DNA of 5,725 nucleotides from JAAYZQ01 sp034428935 (lineage in GTDB: Bacteria; Chloroflexota; Anaerolineae; JAAYZQ01), in the NCBI GenBank assembly GCA_034428935.1, contig DAOUHB010000149.1, positions 1-5,725 of the forward strand. The letters are read 5' to 3'. Position 1 is the stretch's first letter; each line of letters starts with the position of its first letter. A program made the position numbers and the translations under genes. The notes beneath the pieces were generated by a model. The model was not told where the DNA came from, did no database searches, and saw nothing but the letters and a program-made list of their open reading frames with translations. Of the stretch, positions 1 to 5,170 are shown piece after piece.

Positions 1-142
1 AAACAGGTATGATCGGGCAGCCGCGCGACGGTCCAGGCGCCCTGCTCAATGCCCATCGCGCGACGTGGCTCTCGGCTGGATCGCAATCCCCAGGAGACAC
101 GCTGGAGATTGGTGCACACGCGCCAGTTCATGGCCTGCCGGG

Positions 143-529
143 TCAATCCGGAATTGTTAGCCCTCGCTTCTCCAGCTCCTCGCTGATCATCTCCATGGAG
201 ATGCCGCCGGCGATCTTGGGTTCGCCATCGAAGGCAATGACCGGCAGTGGCACATTCATGGCAAAGATTGCCCGCTGCGCCATCGGAAAGTCGTCTATGC
301 GGGGTGAAAAGACGTCCACGTATTCTACCCTCACGCAGTCGCCGTAATAGCGGGCGAGCTTGCCTTCCAGCTCCGCCGCCTGCTCTTCGATGGTCGGTGC
401 AGGGGCCGCAGCCTCTTCGTTCTCGGGCCCACAACTTGGGCCACAAGACGTACCTCAGCCGCAGCCCGGCATGGTCAGTTCCGTGCCAAAAACCTGCACC
501 ACGATTGTGAGATCAACGTTCTCAGCCAT
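143..529 (-). CDS. Thioredoxin-like selenoprotein, Sec at an in-frame TGA (455-457)
   Basis: Predicted 128-residue protein with selenocysteine at residue 25. The ATG at 529 has AAGGAG 11 bases upstream (541-546). The frame runs open except for one TGA, then continues to TGA at 143 with a sensible thioredoxin-like sequence on both sides. The N-terminus gives strand beta-1 (LTIVVQVFG, 7-15), then the motif CGUGTSCGPSCG (23-34), an Ala/Pro/Glu linker, a helix (about 47-62), a strand (VRVEYVDVF, 66-74), a probable cis-proline before the next strand (LPVIAFDG, 95-102) and a C-terminal helix. The overall pattern resembles YuzD/DUF1462-type small thioredoxin-fold proteins, with an enlarged Cys/Sec loop. 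No signal peptide is visible, so it is probably cytoplasmic. A SECIS-like hairpin lies just after the TGA. Annotation that treats TGA as stop would keep only a 63-residue C-terminal piece from a GTG at 334 and lose the active site. The role is unknown; selenol-based redox chemistry or metal(loid) binding is inferred. It may be related to the SaoT thioredoxin-like selenoprotein family (recollection, unverified). Confidence 0.85.
421..448 (-). promoter_or_regulatory. Candidate bacterial SECIS element
   Basis: Starting 6 bases after the Sec TGA, the minus-strand RNA can fold into a lower 5-bp helix (444-448 with 421-425, one G-U pair), a single bulged U (443), an upper perfect 6-bp helix GGCCCA/UGGGCC (437-442 with 426-431) and a 5-base loop AGUUG (432-436). 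The loop starts 18 bases after the TGA. Bacterial SECIS elements that bind SelB are known to lie in the coding sequence just downstream of the UGA, with a GU in a small apical loop and a bulged U in the stem. All of these are present here. The upper helix is 6 bp, longer than the short upper helix I recall for E. coli fdhF, so the match is structural, not exact. Confidence 0.7.
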
Positions 530-570
530 TCTATTTTTGTCTCCTTCGTGCGAATTGTGATTTCTTGCCT

Positions 571-598
571 CTTATCCCGAAGCAGTACCCCACAGCAA
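571..598 (-). promoter_or_regulatory. Weak candidate promoter upstream of the selenoprotein
   Basis: In the 153-base gap between the DsbD-like gene and the selenoprotein gene, TTGCTG (593-598) and GATAAG (571-576) are 16 bases apart on the minus strand, a loose match to sigma-70 -35 and -10 boxes. It would start transcription near position 563, about 35 bases before the ATG. This gap is the largest between apparently intact genes of the locus, which makes a separate promoter reasonable. The match is poor enough to be chance. No clear terminator with a U tract was seen in the gap. Confidence 0.2.
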
Positions 599-682
599 CA
601 GGGCGAGTGCCGGGAACGCATGCTGTCCGTCCATGCCACAGCCCCCGCGACTGAGCCAGTATCAGATGTGGTGGATCATCGC

Positions 683-2992
683 TTACACTAACGCCACGAC
701 CAGCCACCCAGCCAGCACCAGGAACAGCCCGGCTGTGAGCAGCTTGACCGTCGCTGCCCGGCGGTTGATGAACTGGCCCAACTGCTCCGACGTGGTCCCA
801 AAGTAGGCCAGCACAAAGACCACCACCAACGGCAGCACGAACACCAGGTTGTAGAGCACCAGGTAAAAGGCCGCCCGTGCCTTGAGCTCGGGCACGCCCA
901 GCACAAAGATGATGGTCGGCAGGTAGACCTGGCCGGTGCAGGCCAGCTCGATGATCGAGATGGCCATGCCGGTCACCAAGGCCACCGGCACAAAGGCCCG
1001 CAGCCCCGCTCCCTCGCGGATTACGCGGTTGATCCACCTCCGCAGGCGGAGGGGGAGCTTCAGGCGCATGTCCTCCGGCTGCCCGCGGCGCGCCTGCCAC
1101 CAGTCGTGCAGGCTGCCGGCCGCCAGAACCAGGCACAGCATTGCGGTCAGGCCGTACACCCAGCGGCTGATGGCCGCCAGGAAGGGCAGCGAGGCCAGGA
1201 ACTTGAGCAGGCCAAAACCGACGCCCAGGTAGGTGAGGAACACCCCCAGGGCAAAGGCCGCGCCCACGGCCAGCACCCCCCGTCGCCCGCGGCCCACGAA
1301 GGCCAGGTAGGAGATGAAAAAGACGACGGTGGCAAAGGCGCAGGGGTTCAGGCCGTCCACCAGCCCGGCGGCCAACACCGTGAGCACGCCGAAGGAGCGA
1401 AAGCGCTCCAGGATCGTCCCGGCCGCCTCTTCCTGGCCTGCCTCCCACCCCTGCCAGCCCGCTTCGGCGCCCGTGCCTGCATGGCGAGCGATGAGGGCTT
1501 CCAGGGCCTGGGACGTCAGCTCCTGGTCCACCAGCGCCCCGTCGCCAACGAACACCGCCGGGGCGATGAGGCGTCTTGCCTCCGGCACGCCGGCCCGCTG
1601 GCCCAACCACTCGCACAGCGCCGCCTCGGCCTTGACGTCGAACTCGTGGACGACGAGCTGCGGGTAGCGCCCCTGGAGGTAGTTGAGATCGAGGCTGACC
1701 CGGTCGCAGTCGCGGCAGCCAGTCTGGTAGAAATATGCCAGGTGGATGGCCGCGTCCGCGGCGGACGCATCGGGAGCCGGCTCAGGAGTCGGAGTGAGCA
1801 AATTGACCTGGGGCAGCGTCACGCCGCCCTGGGACAGGTAGTGGTCGATCAGGCCGGGCAGCTCTGCCTGGATTTGGGCATTGCCCAGCAGGGCATGCTC
1901 CCCGATAAAGATCTCGGGGATGTCGCCCTGCCCCAGCCCGTAGCGGGCCTCCAGGGCAAGGAGCTCCTGGTAGAACCCTTTTTCCAGATCCCGCTCATAG
2001 ATCTCGACCTGCCCTTCGTCGTACCTGGCCAGAATCGGCGTCAAGATCTCTTCTTTCAAGGCCATGCAAGGTGCGCAGTGACTGTCGTAAAAGAGCCAGA
2101 GCTGCACAACCGCGTCCGCCTCCGGTGTGGGTGTCGGCAGCACTCCCGGCAAGGCGACACCGCCCCGGGCCAGGTAGTGGTCGATCAACCCCGGCAGCCG
2201 AGCCTCGATCTCGTCCTTGCCCAGCAACACCTCATCCCCGATAAAGATCTCGGGCATGGCGCCGTACTGGAGCCCATGCTGATGCTCCAGGGAGCGCATC
2301 AGCTCGTAGCCACCCTTCTCCAGGTCCCACTGGTGCACCGCAACCTGGCCTGGTTCGTGCCCATCCAGGATGGAAGGCAGGGTATCCTCCATGAGAGCGA
2401 CGCAGTCGGGGCAGTGGCTGCTCCAGAAAAGCCAGAGGTGTACGGCCAGCTCCATCGTGGCTGTTGGCGTTGAAATCCCGGCCGCCTGGTCGCAGGCACT
2501 GCAACCGCGACGGGTCGGAGCCGGACGGGGCGATGGGCTGGGGGTGGCCCCAGGCTGCACCCGGGCTTCCAGGCCGGGGATGGCCGGGTAGTCCACGCCG
2601 CCTGCCGCCAGTCCCTGCTCGACGAGCCCCGGCAACCGGTTCGGGATGTCGTAGGAGCCGACCAGCACCTGGGAGCCAATGAACAACATCGGCACCCCAC
2701 GCTGCTCGTTGGGCACGGGCCAGGCGTCCATGGCCGCCCGCCACAGCTCGTAGCCCACCGGGTCCGAGACCTCGACGGTCAGCACCTCGAGCCGGTCGCC
2801 ATACTTCTCCTGGAGGGGTGGCAGCGTTTCGTTCAGTATCACATGGCAATGGGGACAAGTCTCCGCCCAGAACAACACCGCGCGCACCACCGGCCCCTCG
2901 GCGCGCGCGGCCGGCAGCCCCAGGATCAACAGAAGCAGCGGCAACAGGAACAATCTCGTCTTTGTCATGCTGTGCGGGATGCCGCGGCTCAT
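683..2992 (-). CDS. Exported four-thioredoxin-domain/CcdA (DsbD-like) fusion, transmembrane electron carrier
   Basis: Predicted 769 residues. The ATG at 2992 overlaps the upstream stop (ATGA) and has GGAG 8 bases before it; an internal Met9 lacks a ribosome site. Residues 9-32 form a signal peptide (basic start, Leu-rich core, AARA end). Four thioredoxin-like domains follow, with CPHC (46-49), CPDC (194-197), CAPC (306-309) and CRDC (426-429), joined by Thr/Ser-Pro linkers (about 149-160, 286-290, 400-407). The first linker carries an extra CSAC (164-167). From about 535 to the end is a CcdA-type membrane domain with the conserved Cys pair in NPCAF (C551) and ACTGQ (C685), and about six membrane segments. 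By family knowledge, CcdA/DsbD domains move electrons from cytoplasmic thioredoxin to extracytoplasmic thiol proteins. Here the acceptors are fused on the outside. Domains 2 and 3 are near copies. Homologues I recall carry one N-terminal domain; four is unusual. The final target is unknown. Confidence 0.88.
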   Translation of the reverse strand: MSRGIPHSMTKTRLFLLPLLLLILGLPAARAEGPVVRAVLFWAETCPHCHVILNETLPPLQEKYGDRLEVLTVEVSDPVGYELWRAAMDAWPVPNEQRGVPMLFIGSQVLVGSYDIPNRLPGLVEQGLAAGGVDYPAIPGLEARVQPGATPSPSPRPAPTRRGCSACDQAAGISTPTATMELAVHLWLFWSSHCPDCVALMEDTLPSILDGHEPGQVAVHQWDLEKGGYELMRSLEHQHGLQYGAMPEIFIGDEVLLGKDEIEARLPGLIDHYLARGGVALPGVLPTPTPEADAVVQLWLFYDSHCAPCMALKEEILTPILARYDEGQVEIYERDLEKGFYQELLALEARYGLGQGDIPEIFIGEHALLGNAQIQAELPGLIDHYLSQGGVTLPQVNLLTPTPEPAPDASAADAAIHLAYFYQTGCRDCDRVSLDLNYLQGRYPQLVVHEFDVKAEAALCEWLGQRAGVPEARRLIAPAVFVGDGALVDQELTSQALEALIARHAGTGAEAGWQGWEAGQEEAAGTILERFRSFGVLTVLAAGLVDGLNPCAFATVVFFISYLAFVGRGRRGVLAVGAAFALGVFLTYLGVGFGLLKFLASLPFLAAISRWVYGLTAMLCLVLAAGSLHDWWQARRGQPEDMRLKLPLRLRRWINRVIREGAGLRAFVPVALVTGMAISIIELACTGQVYLPTIIFVLGVPELKARAAFYLVLYNLVFVLPLVVVFVLAYFGTTSEQLGQFINRRAATVKLLTAGLFLVLAGWLVVALV
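1811..2446 (-). repeat. Tandem duplicated thioredoxin-like domains (period 336 bp)
   Basis: Domains 2 and 3 of the fusion protein form a direct in-frame repeat with a 112-codon period. Identical DNA tracts occur at 1835-1851 and 2171-2187 (17 bases) and at 1901-1918 and 2237-2254 (18 bases), both exactly 336 apart. At the protein level the ends are nearly the same: EIFIGDEVLLG against EIFIGEHALLG, and LPGLIDHYLARGG against LPGLIDHYLSQGG. The active sites have diverged (CPDC against CAPC), so the copies are not freshly made and may have different redox potentials. Confidence 0.85.
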
Positions 2993-3525
2993 GTGAGTAG
3001 CTCCGCCAGCCGCCGCCTGCCCTCGGCATATTCCGGCTCTTCCAGGTGAGGGCAGGCGTCCAGGTTCATCTCGCCGAACAACAGGCGGAAGGCAAAGGCC
3101 ATGCAGGTGCGCTCGCCGCAGTCGCCGCAGTTCAGTTTGGGCAGCAGCCGGTAGGCATCCAGAAATCCCAAGCGCTGCCGCCGCTGGTAGCAGGGCTCGA
3201 TCTCGGCCCGGCGGCGCCAGGTATCGTTGCACAGCTCCTGGAACCAGCGCAGTTGCGCCTCGGCGTCCTCTTCTCCGTCCACCTTGGCCATGATTGCCAC
3301 GTGGGGATAAAAGGTCAGGATACGGCCGCCCCGGATCACGGTCAGCGTGTTGCCTCCGGGATTGTACATCAGGTTGGGTATGACTGCGTTCAAGTACGGG
3401 AAGACGGCATCCACGTCGTCCCAGAACTCGGCAAGAACCCGGTTCTTGCTCGGGTCGGCGATGCAGTCCATGACCCGGGTGATCGTGAAGCCGCGCAGCA
3501 GCAGGTCGTCTTCCATGACGATCAA
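2989..3525 (-). CDS. (Fe-S)-binding protein with C-terminal PF04060-type 4Fe-4S domain
   Basis: Predicted 178 residues. The C-terminus has four cysteines spaced C-x2-C-x4-C-x16-C (C133, C136, C141, C158) in NCGDCGERTC...CPH, the pattern of the PF04060 Fe-S domain found in the large corrinoid iron-sulfur protein subunit and in RnfB. The N-terminal part (about 12-112; DCIADPSKN, PYLNAVIPNL, YNPGGNTLTV, EIEPCYQRR) matches, from memory, a family of about 180-residue anaerobe proteins annotated only as (Fe-S)-binding protein. No signal peptide or membrane segment is visible, so it should be a cytoplasmic electron carrier or donor. Start: TTG at 3525 overlaps the upstream stop (TTGA) and has AAAGG 6 bases before it; ATG at 3516 is an alternative that removes three residues. 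The end overlaps the next ATG by 4 bases, so it is probably co-translated with the membrane fusion. A role feeding electrons into the thiol relay is inferred. Confidence 0.85.
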   Translation of the reverse strand: MIVMEDDLLLRGFTITRVMDCIADPSKNRVLAEFWDDVDAVFPYLNAVIPNLMYNPGGNTLTVIRGGRILTFYPHVAIMAKVDGEEDAEAQLRWFQELCNDTWRRRAEIEPCYQRRQRLGFLDAYRLLPKLNCGDCGERTCMAFAFRLLFGEMNLDACPHLEEPEYAEGRRRLAELLT

Positions 3526-3725
3526 GTCAGGCCTTTGAGCCGGCGGATCGGCACGTCGAACTCCAGGCGGAAGCGCCCCTGGTTCTGTATGTAAAAGACA
3601 AACTCCTGGCTCGCAGGCTGCAGGCCTTTCCAGATCTCCCAGGGCACGTAGATGATGCCGTAGCGGCGCGAAAACTCGCCAACTTCGATCGCCAAATAGT
3701 CCTCCAGGTTGTCAGGCTTGCCCAC
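3522..3725 (-). CDS. Small conserved-looking hypothetical protein, possibly the 3' part of a broken or recoded gene
   Basis: A 67-codon ORF from GTG at 3725 that I do not recognise. It has no cysteine, signal peptide or membrane segment. The composition is protein-like and mixed (DYLAIEVGEFSRRYGIIYV, VPWEIWKG, EFVFYIQNQGRFRLEF), suggesting a small alpha/beta domain. The proposed GTG has no good ribosome site: the nearest GAGGT ends 13 bases away. It lies in the same frame as the short ORF immediately upstream (3756-3854). Only TGA TGA and ten sense codons that read well as protein (LAAEVPSGRV) separate them. The two pieces may therefore belong to one gene of about 111 codons. The stop overlaps the TTG start of the iron-sulfur gene, which supports co-translation and real coding. 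Confidence 0.55.
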   Translation of the reverse strand: MGKPDNLEDYLAIEVGEFSRRYGIIYVPWEIWKGLQPASQEFVFYIQNQGRFRLEFDVPIRRLKGLT

Positions 3726-3755
3726 CCGACCGGATGGGACCTCAGCGGCCAGTCA

Positions 3756-3854
3756 TCAGTTCACGACCAGCAGCTCGCGCCCGATGGTCAGCTCCCCACC
3801 CTGCTCTTTCAGGTACTGTTTCAGCCAATTGGATTTGGTCTTGGCCAGAATCAT
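3756..3854 (-). CDS. Short 32-residue ORF, likely the N-terminal part of the following gene
   Basis: ATG at 3854 is preceded by AGAGGAAAG with AGGA 5 bases from the start, one of the better ribosome sites in this half of the window. The product begins MILAKTKSNWLKQYLKEQGG and ends in a strand-like ELLVVN before TGA. A tandem second TGA follows at once. The frame is the same as that of the 67-codon ORF downstream. I do not recognise a family. Either it is a small separate gene, or it supplies the true start of a gene interrupted by two adjacent TGA codons. The strong ribosome site here and the poor one downstream favour a single original gene. Confidence 0.5.
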   Translation of the reverse strand: MILAKTKSNWLKQYLKEQGGELTIGRELLVVN

Positions 3855-3903
3855 GACTTTCCTCTACCCGACGCACTGCGTCTCGCTCACGGTTTCGCCC
3901 TCG

Positions 3904-4112
3904 TCATGCAATGCACAAAAAGTACAGACCCACGCCGATGATGATCACCCCACTGACCTTTTCGATCACCGGCGACCAACGGCCGAACGACTGCAATTGT
4001 CTGAGCGCCCCGGTAAAGGTCCCGGCCAGCACGATGGGCGCGCCGCGCCCGGCACCTTGGGCAGGTGGAAGACGCCCAGCATGGACAGGCCGATGAGCAC
4101 AGGCACACCGAG
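3904..4112 (-). pseudogene. ccdA: Remnant of a ccdA-like membrane gene (frameshifted, internally deleted)
   Basis: Two pieces of a CcdA-type protein lie in different frames. The first (about 4112 to 4047) reads LGVPVLIGLSMLGVFHLPKV, like the end of a CcdA membrane segment and its following loop. The second (about 4056 to the TGA at 3904) reads GAGRGAPIVLAG, then RWSPVIEKVSGVIIIGVGLY, a typical CcdA C-terminus with two membrane segments. The join skips the middle segments, and I see no N-terminal part with the first active-site cysteine, so this is decay and not a single sequencing slip. Just upstream (about 4182-4120, same frame as the second piece) is a Cys-rich stretch SGCCAARIGGGCQSA ending in TGA; its origin is unknown. 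The intact CcdA domain in the four-domain fusion may have made this copy unnecessary. No other gene was found in the roughly 440 bases between 3855 and 4295. Confidence 0.7.
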
Positions 4113-4295
4113 GCACTCAGGCGGACTGGCAGCCGCCGCCGATCCTGGCGGCGCAGCATCCACTTGCAGGATCCTTGAAAGACAGGCTTTGGGCCGCCTG
4201 ACCACGGGCGGTGAGGCGGCCCACGCTTGACGCTCCGGCCGACCAGCGGATCGGTCGCCCGCCGGTTATCCGCCAGGATCCAGCTTGCTGCCGAG

Positions 4296-4562
4296 CTATT
4301 CCAGCCCTGCCTCGCGCAAGGCGCCCACCAGGCTTTCCTTGCTGGGCGCCAGGCCGACGATCTTGACCAGGTCGCCGATGACCATCCCCGGCGCGTTGGT
4401 GATGGCGTACTGCTCCCAGGCCGGGTCATCGGGGCCGGTATGGTAGACGATCTCGACCTTGTCGCCGTACTCGGCCTCGATCTCTTTCAACAGCCGCTTG
4501 ACCGCCACCCCGCCCGAGCAGGGAGGGATGGAGACGAACGCTTCAACCCTTATCTTAGACAT
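4296..4562 (-). CDS. Thioredoxin-fold protein with degenerate CSGG active site
   Basis: Predicted 88 residues, ATG at 4562, overlapping the end of the upstream gene by 13 bases, with AGGTGG just before it inside that gene. The fold is clear: strand IRVEAFV (4-10), active-site loop PPCSGG (13-18), a helix (about 18-31), strand KVEIVYH (35-41), a cis-proline site at P58 (APGMVIGD) and a final helix (about 73-85). The second active-site cysteine of CxxC is replaced by Gly18, leaving only Cys15. It cannot form the usual intramolecular disulfide. It may act as a monothiol enzyme, a carrier that binds a metal(loid) or substrate through one thiolate, or a regulatory partner. It is last in a run of four related genes, next to the ccdA remnant. 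No signal peptide, so cytoplasmic. Confidence 0.85.
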   Translation of the reverse strand: MSKIRVEAFVSIPPCSGGVAVKRLLKEIEAEYGDKVEIVYHTGPDDPAWEQYAITNAPGMVIGDLVKIVGLAPSKESLVGALREAGLE

Positions 4563-4819
4563 AGCCCACCTTCCCGCAGCGCGTTGTTCAAGGTCGCCTC
4601 GCTAGGGCACATGCCCTCGATGCGGATCGAACCGTTGACCACGGCCGCCGGCACGCAGAACAGCCTGTACTCCTCGAATTTCGGCATGGCTTCCTGCCCG
4701 GCAAGCACCGTCAGCTCCAGCTCGCCAGGATACCTGGCCGCCACCCGCTGGGCCAGGTCGATGATGGCGACGCAGCCGGGGCAGGGCGGATCCCCGGAAA
4801 AGACCTCCAACTTGACCAC
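4550..4819 (-). CDS. Small thioredoxin-fold protein, CPGC
   Basis: Predicted 89 residues from GTG at 4819, which lies 2 bases after the upstream stop. Its AAGGAGG ribosome site is inside the end of that gene, 6 bases from the GTG, so translation is coupled. It has strand VKLEVF (2-7), the redox motif PPCPGC (C13, C16), a helix (about 17-30), strand ELELTVLAG (33-41), a cis-proline site at P57 (VPAAVVNG), and a late MCPSEATLNNALREGG helix. Extra cysteines occur at 55, 71 and 87. Size and layout match compact archaeal and bacterial mini-thioredoxins, not classic 105-residue thioredoxin. It is presumably a cytoplasmic dithiol/disulfide protein. The partner is unknown. The downstream CSGG gene shares the PPC motif and a similar C-terminal NALREGG/GALREAG helix, suggesting the two arose by duplication. 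Confidence 0.87.
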   Translation of the reverse strand: MVKLEVFSGDPPCPGCVAIIDLAQRVAARYPGELELTVLAGQEAMPKFEEYRLFCVPAAVVNGSIRIEGMCPSEATLNNALREGGLCLR

Positions 4820-4821
4820 GT

Positions 4822-5085
4822 TCAGCCTCCTTGCTCGAGTTTTACTTCGATCATTGGGATGAGTTTGGGCGCCGGCACGACCTTGCCGGTGCTGACCACT
4901 TTGTCGCCCACGACGACCACGGGCGTCACCATGAGCCCGAACGCCTGGGCCTCGGGTCCCAGGGCATCCAGGTGGACGACCTCTACCTGGCCCGGGAACT
5001 TTGCCGCGGCCTTCAGGGCCTCGCGCTCTGCCCGCTGGCAGTTGGCGCAGGGCGGCGTGGTGCCGAACACTTTGATTTGCAGCAA
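4822..5085 (-). CDS. Small thioredoxin-fold protein, CANC (TTG start)
   Basis: Predicted 87 residues. I place the start at TTG 5085 because AAGGAGGTG (5091-5099) sits 5 bases upstream and the protein then begins with the expected first strand LQIKVFG. The frame stays open further upstream, but that extension crosses the intergenic hairpin and is not thioredoxin-like. The motif TPPCANC gives C13 and C16; a helix follows (about 17-30), then strand VEVVHLD (34-40), a cis-proline site at P55 (VTPVVVVGDK) and a short C-terminal helix. Length fits the mini-thioredoxin/redox-active disulfide protein group. It is probably cytoplasmic and co-expressed with the flanking thioredoxin-like genes. The exact substrate is unknown; the context suggests the permease substrate or a partner reductase. 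Confidence 0.87.
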   Translation of the reverse strand: MLQIKVFGTTPPCANCQRAEREALKAAAKFPGQVEVVHLDALGPEAQAFGLMVTPVVVVGDKVVSTGKVVPAPKLIPMIEVKLEQGG

Positions 5086-5132
5086 CGCGTCACCTCCTTT
5101 CTCGTTTGCCTCGATTACGTGCCAAGTCGGCG

Positions 5133-5163
5133 GGTGCGGGCACCGCCTACCGGTGCCCGCACC
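5133..5163 (-). other. Perfect 13-bp intergenic inverted repeat (RNA hairpin)
   Basis: GGTGCGGGCACCG (5133-5145) and CGGTGCCCGCACC (5151-5163) are exact inverted copies around a 5-base loop (5146-5150). On the minus-strand transcript the stem begins 7 bases after the TAG of the first thioredoxin-like gene. It is very GC-rich and should be stable, but no U tract follows, so it is not a standard intrinsic terminator. It may be a partial terminator or attenuator, or an mRNA end-protecting structure that makes the first thioredoxin more abundant than those downstream. A protein-binding operator is also possible. Confidence 0.75.
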
Positions 5164-5170
5164 TGTCAGG

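Noticed and set aside
1..131. Open minus-strand frame from ATG 131 to the left edge
   Set aside because: It has no convincing ribosome site, an Arg/Trp-rich product and no recognised family. It follows the selenoprotein stop by only 11 bases and could be real, but nothing supports it.
572..634. A 20-codon minus-strand ORF (begins MDGQHAF) between the fusion and the selenoprotein genes
   Set aside because: It lacks a good ribosome site and any known leader-peptide features; it is likely chance.
531..1616. Long minus-strand ORF of 361 codons overlapping the CcdA part of the fusion
   Set aside because: Its Gly/Arg/Pro-rich product has no recognisable domain and lies out of frame with the well-supported CcdA domain; it is a GC-rich shadow frame.
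1811..2446. Repeat considered as CRISPR or mobile-element repeat
   Set aside because: The repeats are coding, in frame, with a 336-bp period matching one thioredoxin domain plus linker. There are no short spaced repeats or transposase genes.
1106..2473. Plus-strand ORF of 455 codons
   Set aside because: It is antisense to the four-thioredoxin fusion. The product is Gln/His/Arg-rich without a domain, as expected from the complement of a GC-rich gene.
2992..3232. N-terminal extension of the fusion gene (longest ORF start at 3232)
   Set aside because: The extension overlaps the iron-sulfur gene out of frame. The signal peptide and the ATGA overlap with a ribosome site place the start at 2992.
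4117..4119. TGA after GGGCQSA, considered as a further Sec codon
   Set aside because: The sequence just after it in frame is not protein-like until the CcdA C-terminal piece about 20 codons later, and the region shows frameshifts; decay is simpler than recoding.
3887..4429. Minus-strand ORF of 180 codons across the CSGG gene and the ccdA remnant
   Set aside because: The product is Ser/Arg/Pro-rich with no domain and overlaps a clear thioredoxin-fold gene in another frame.
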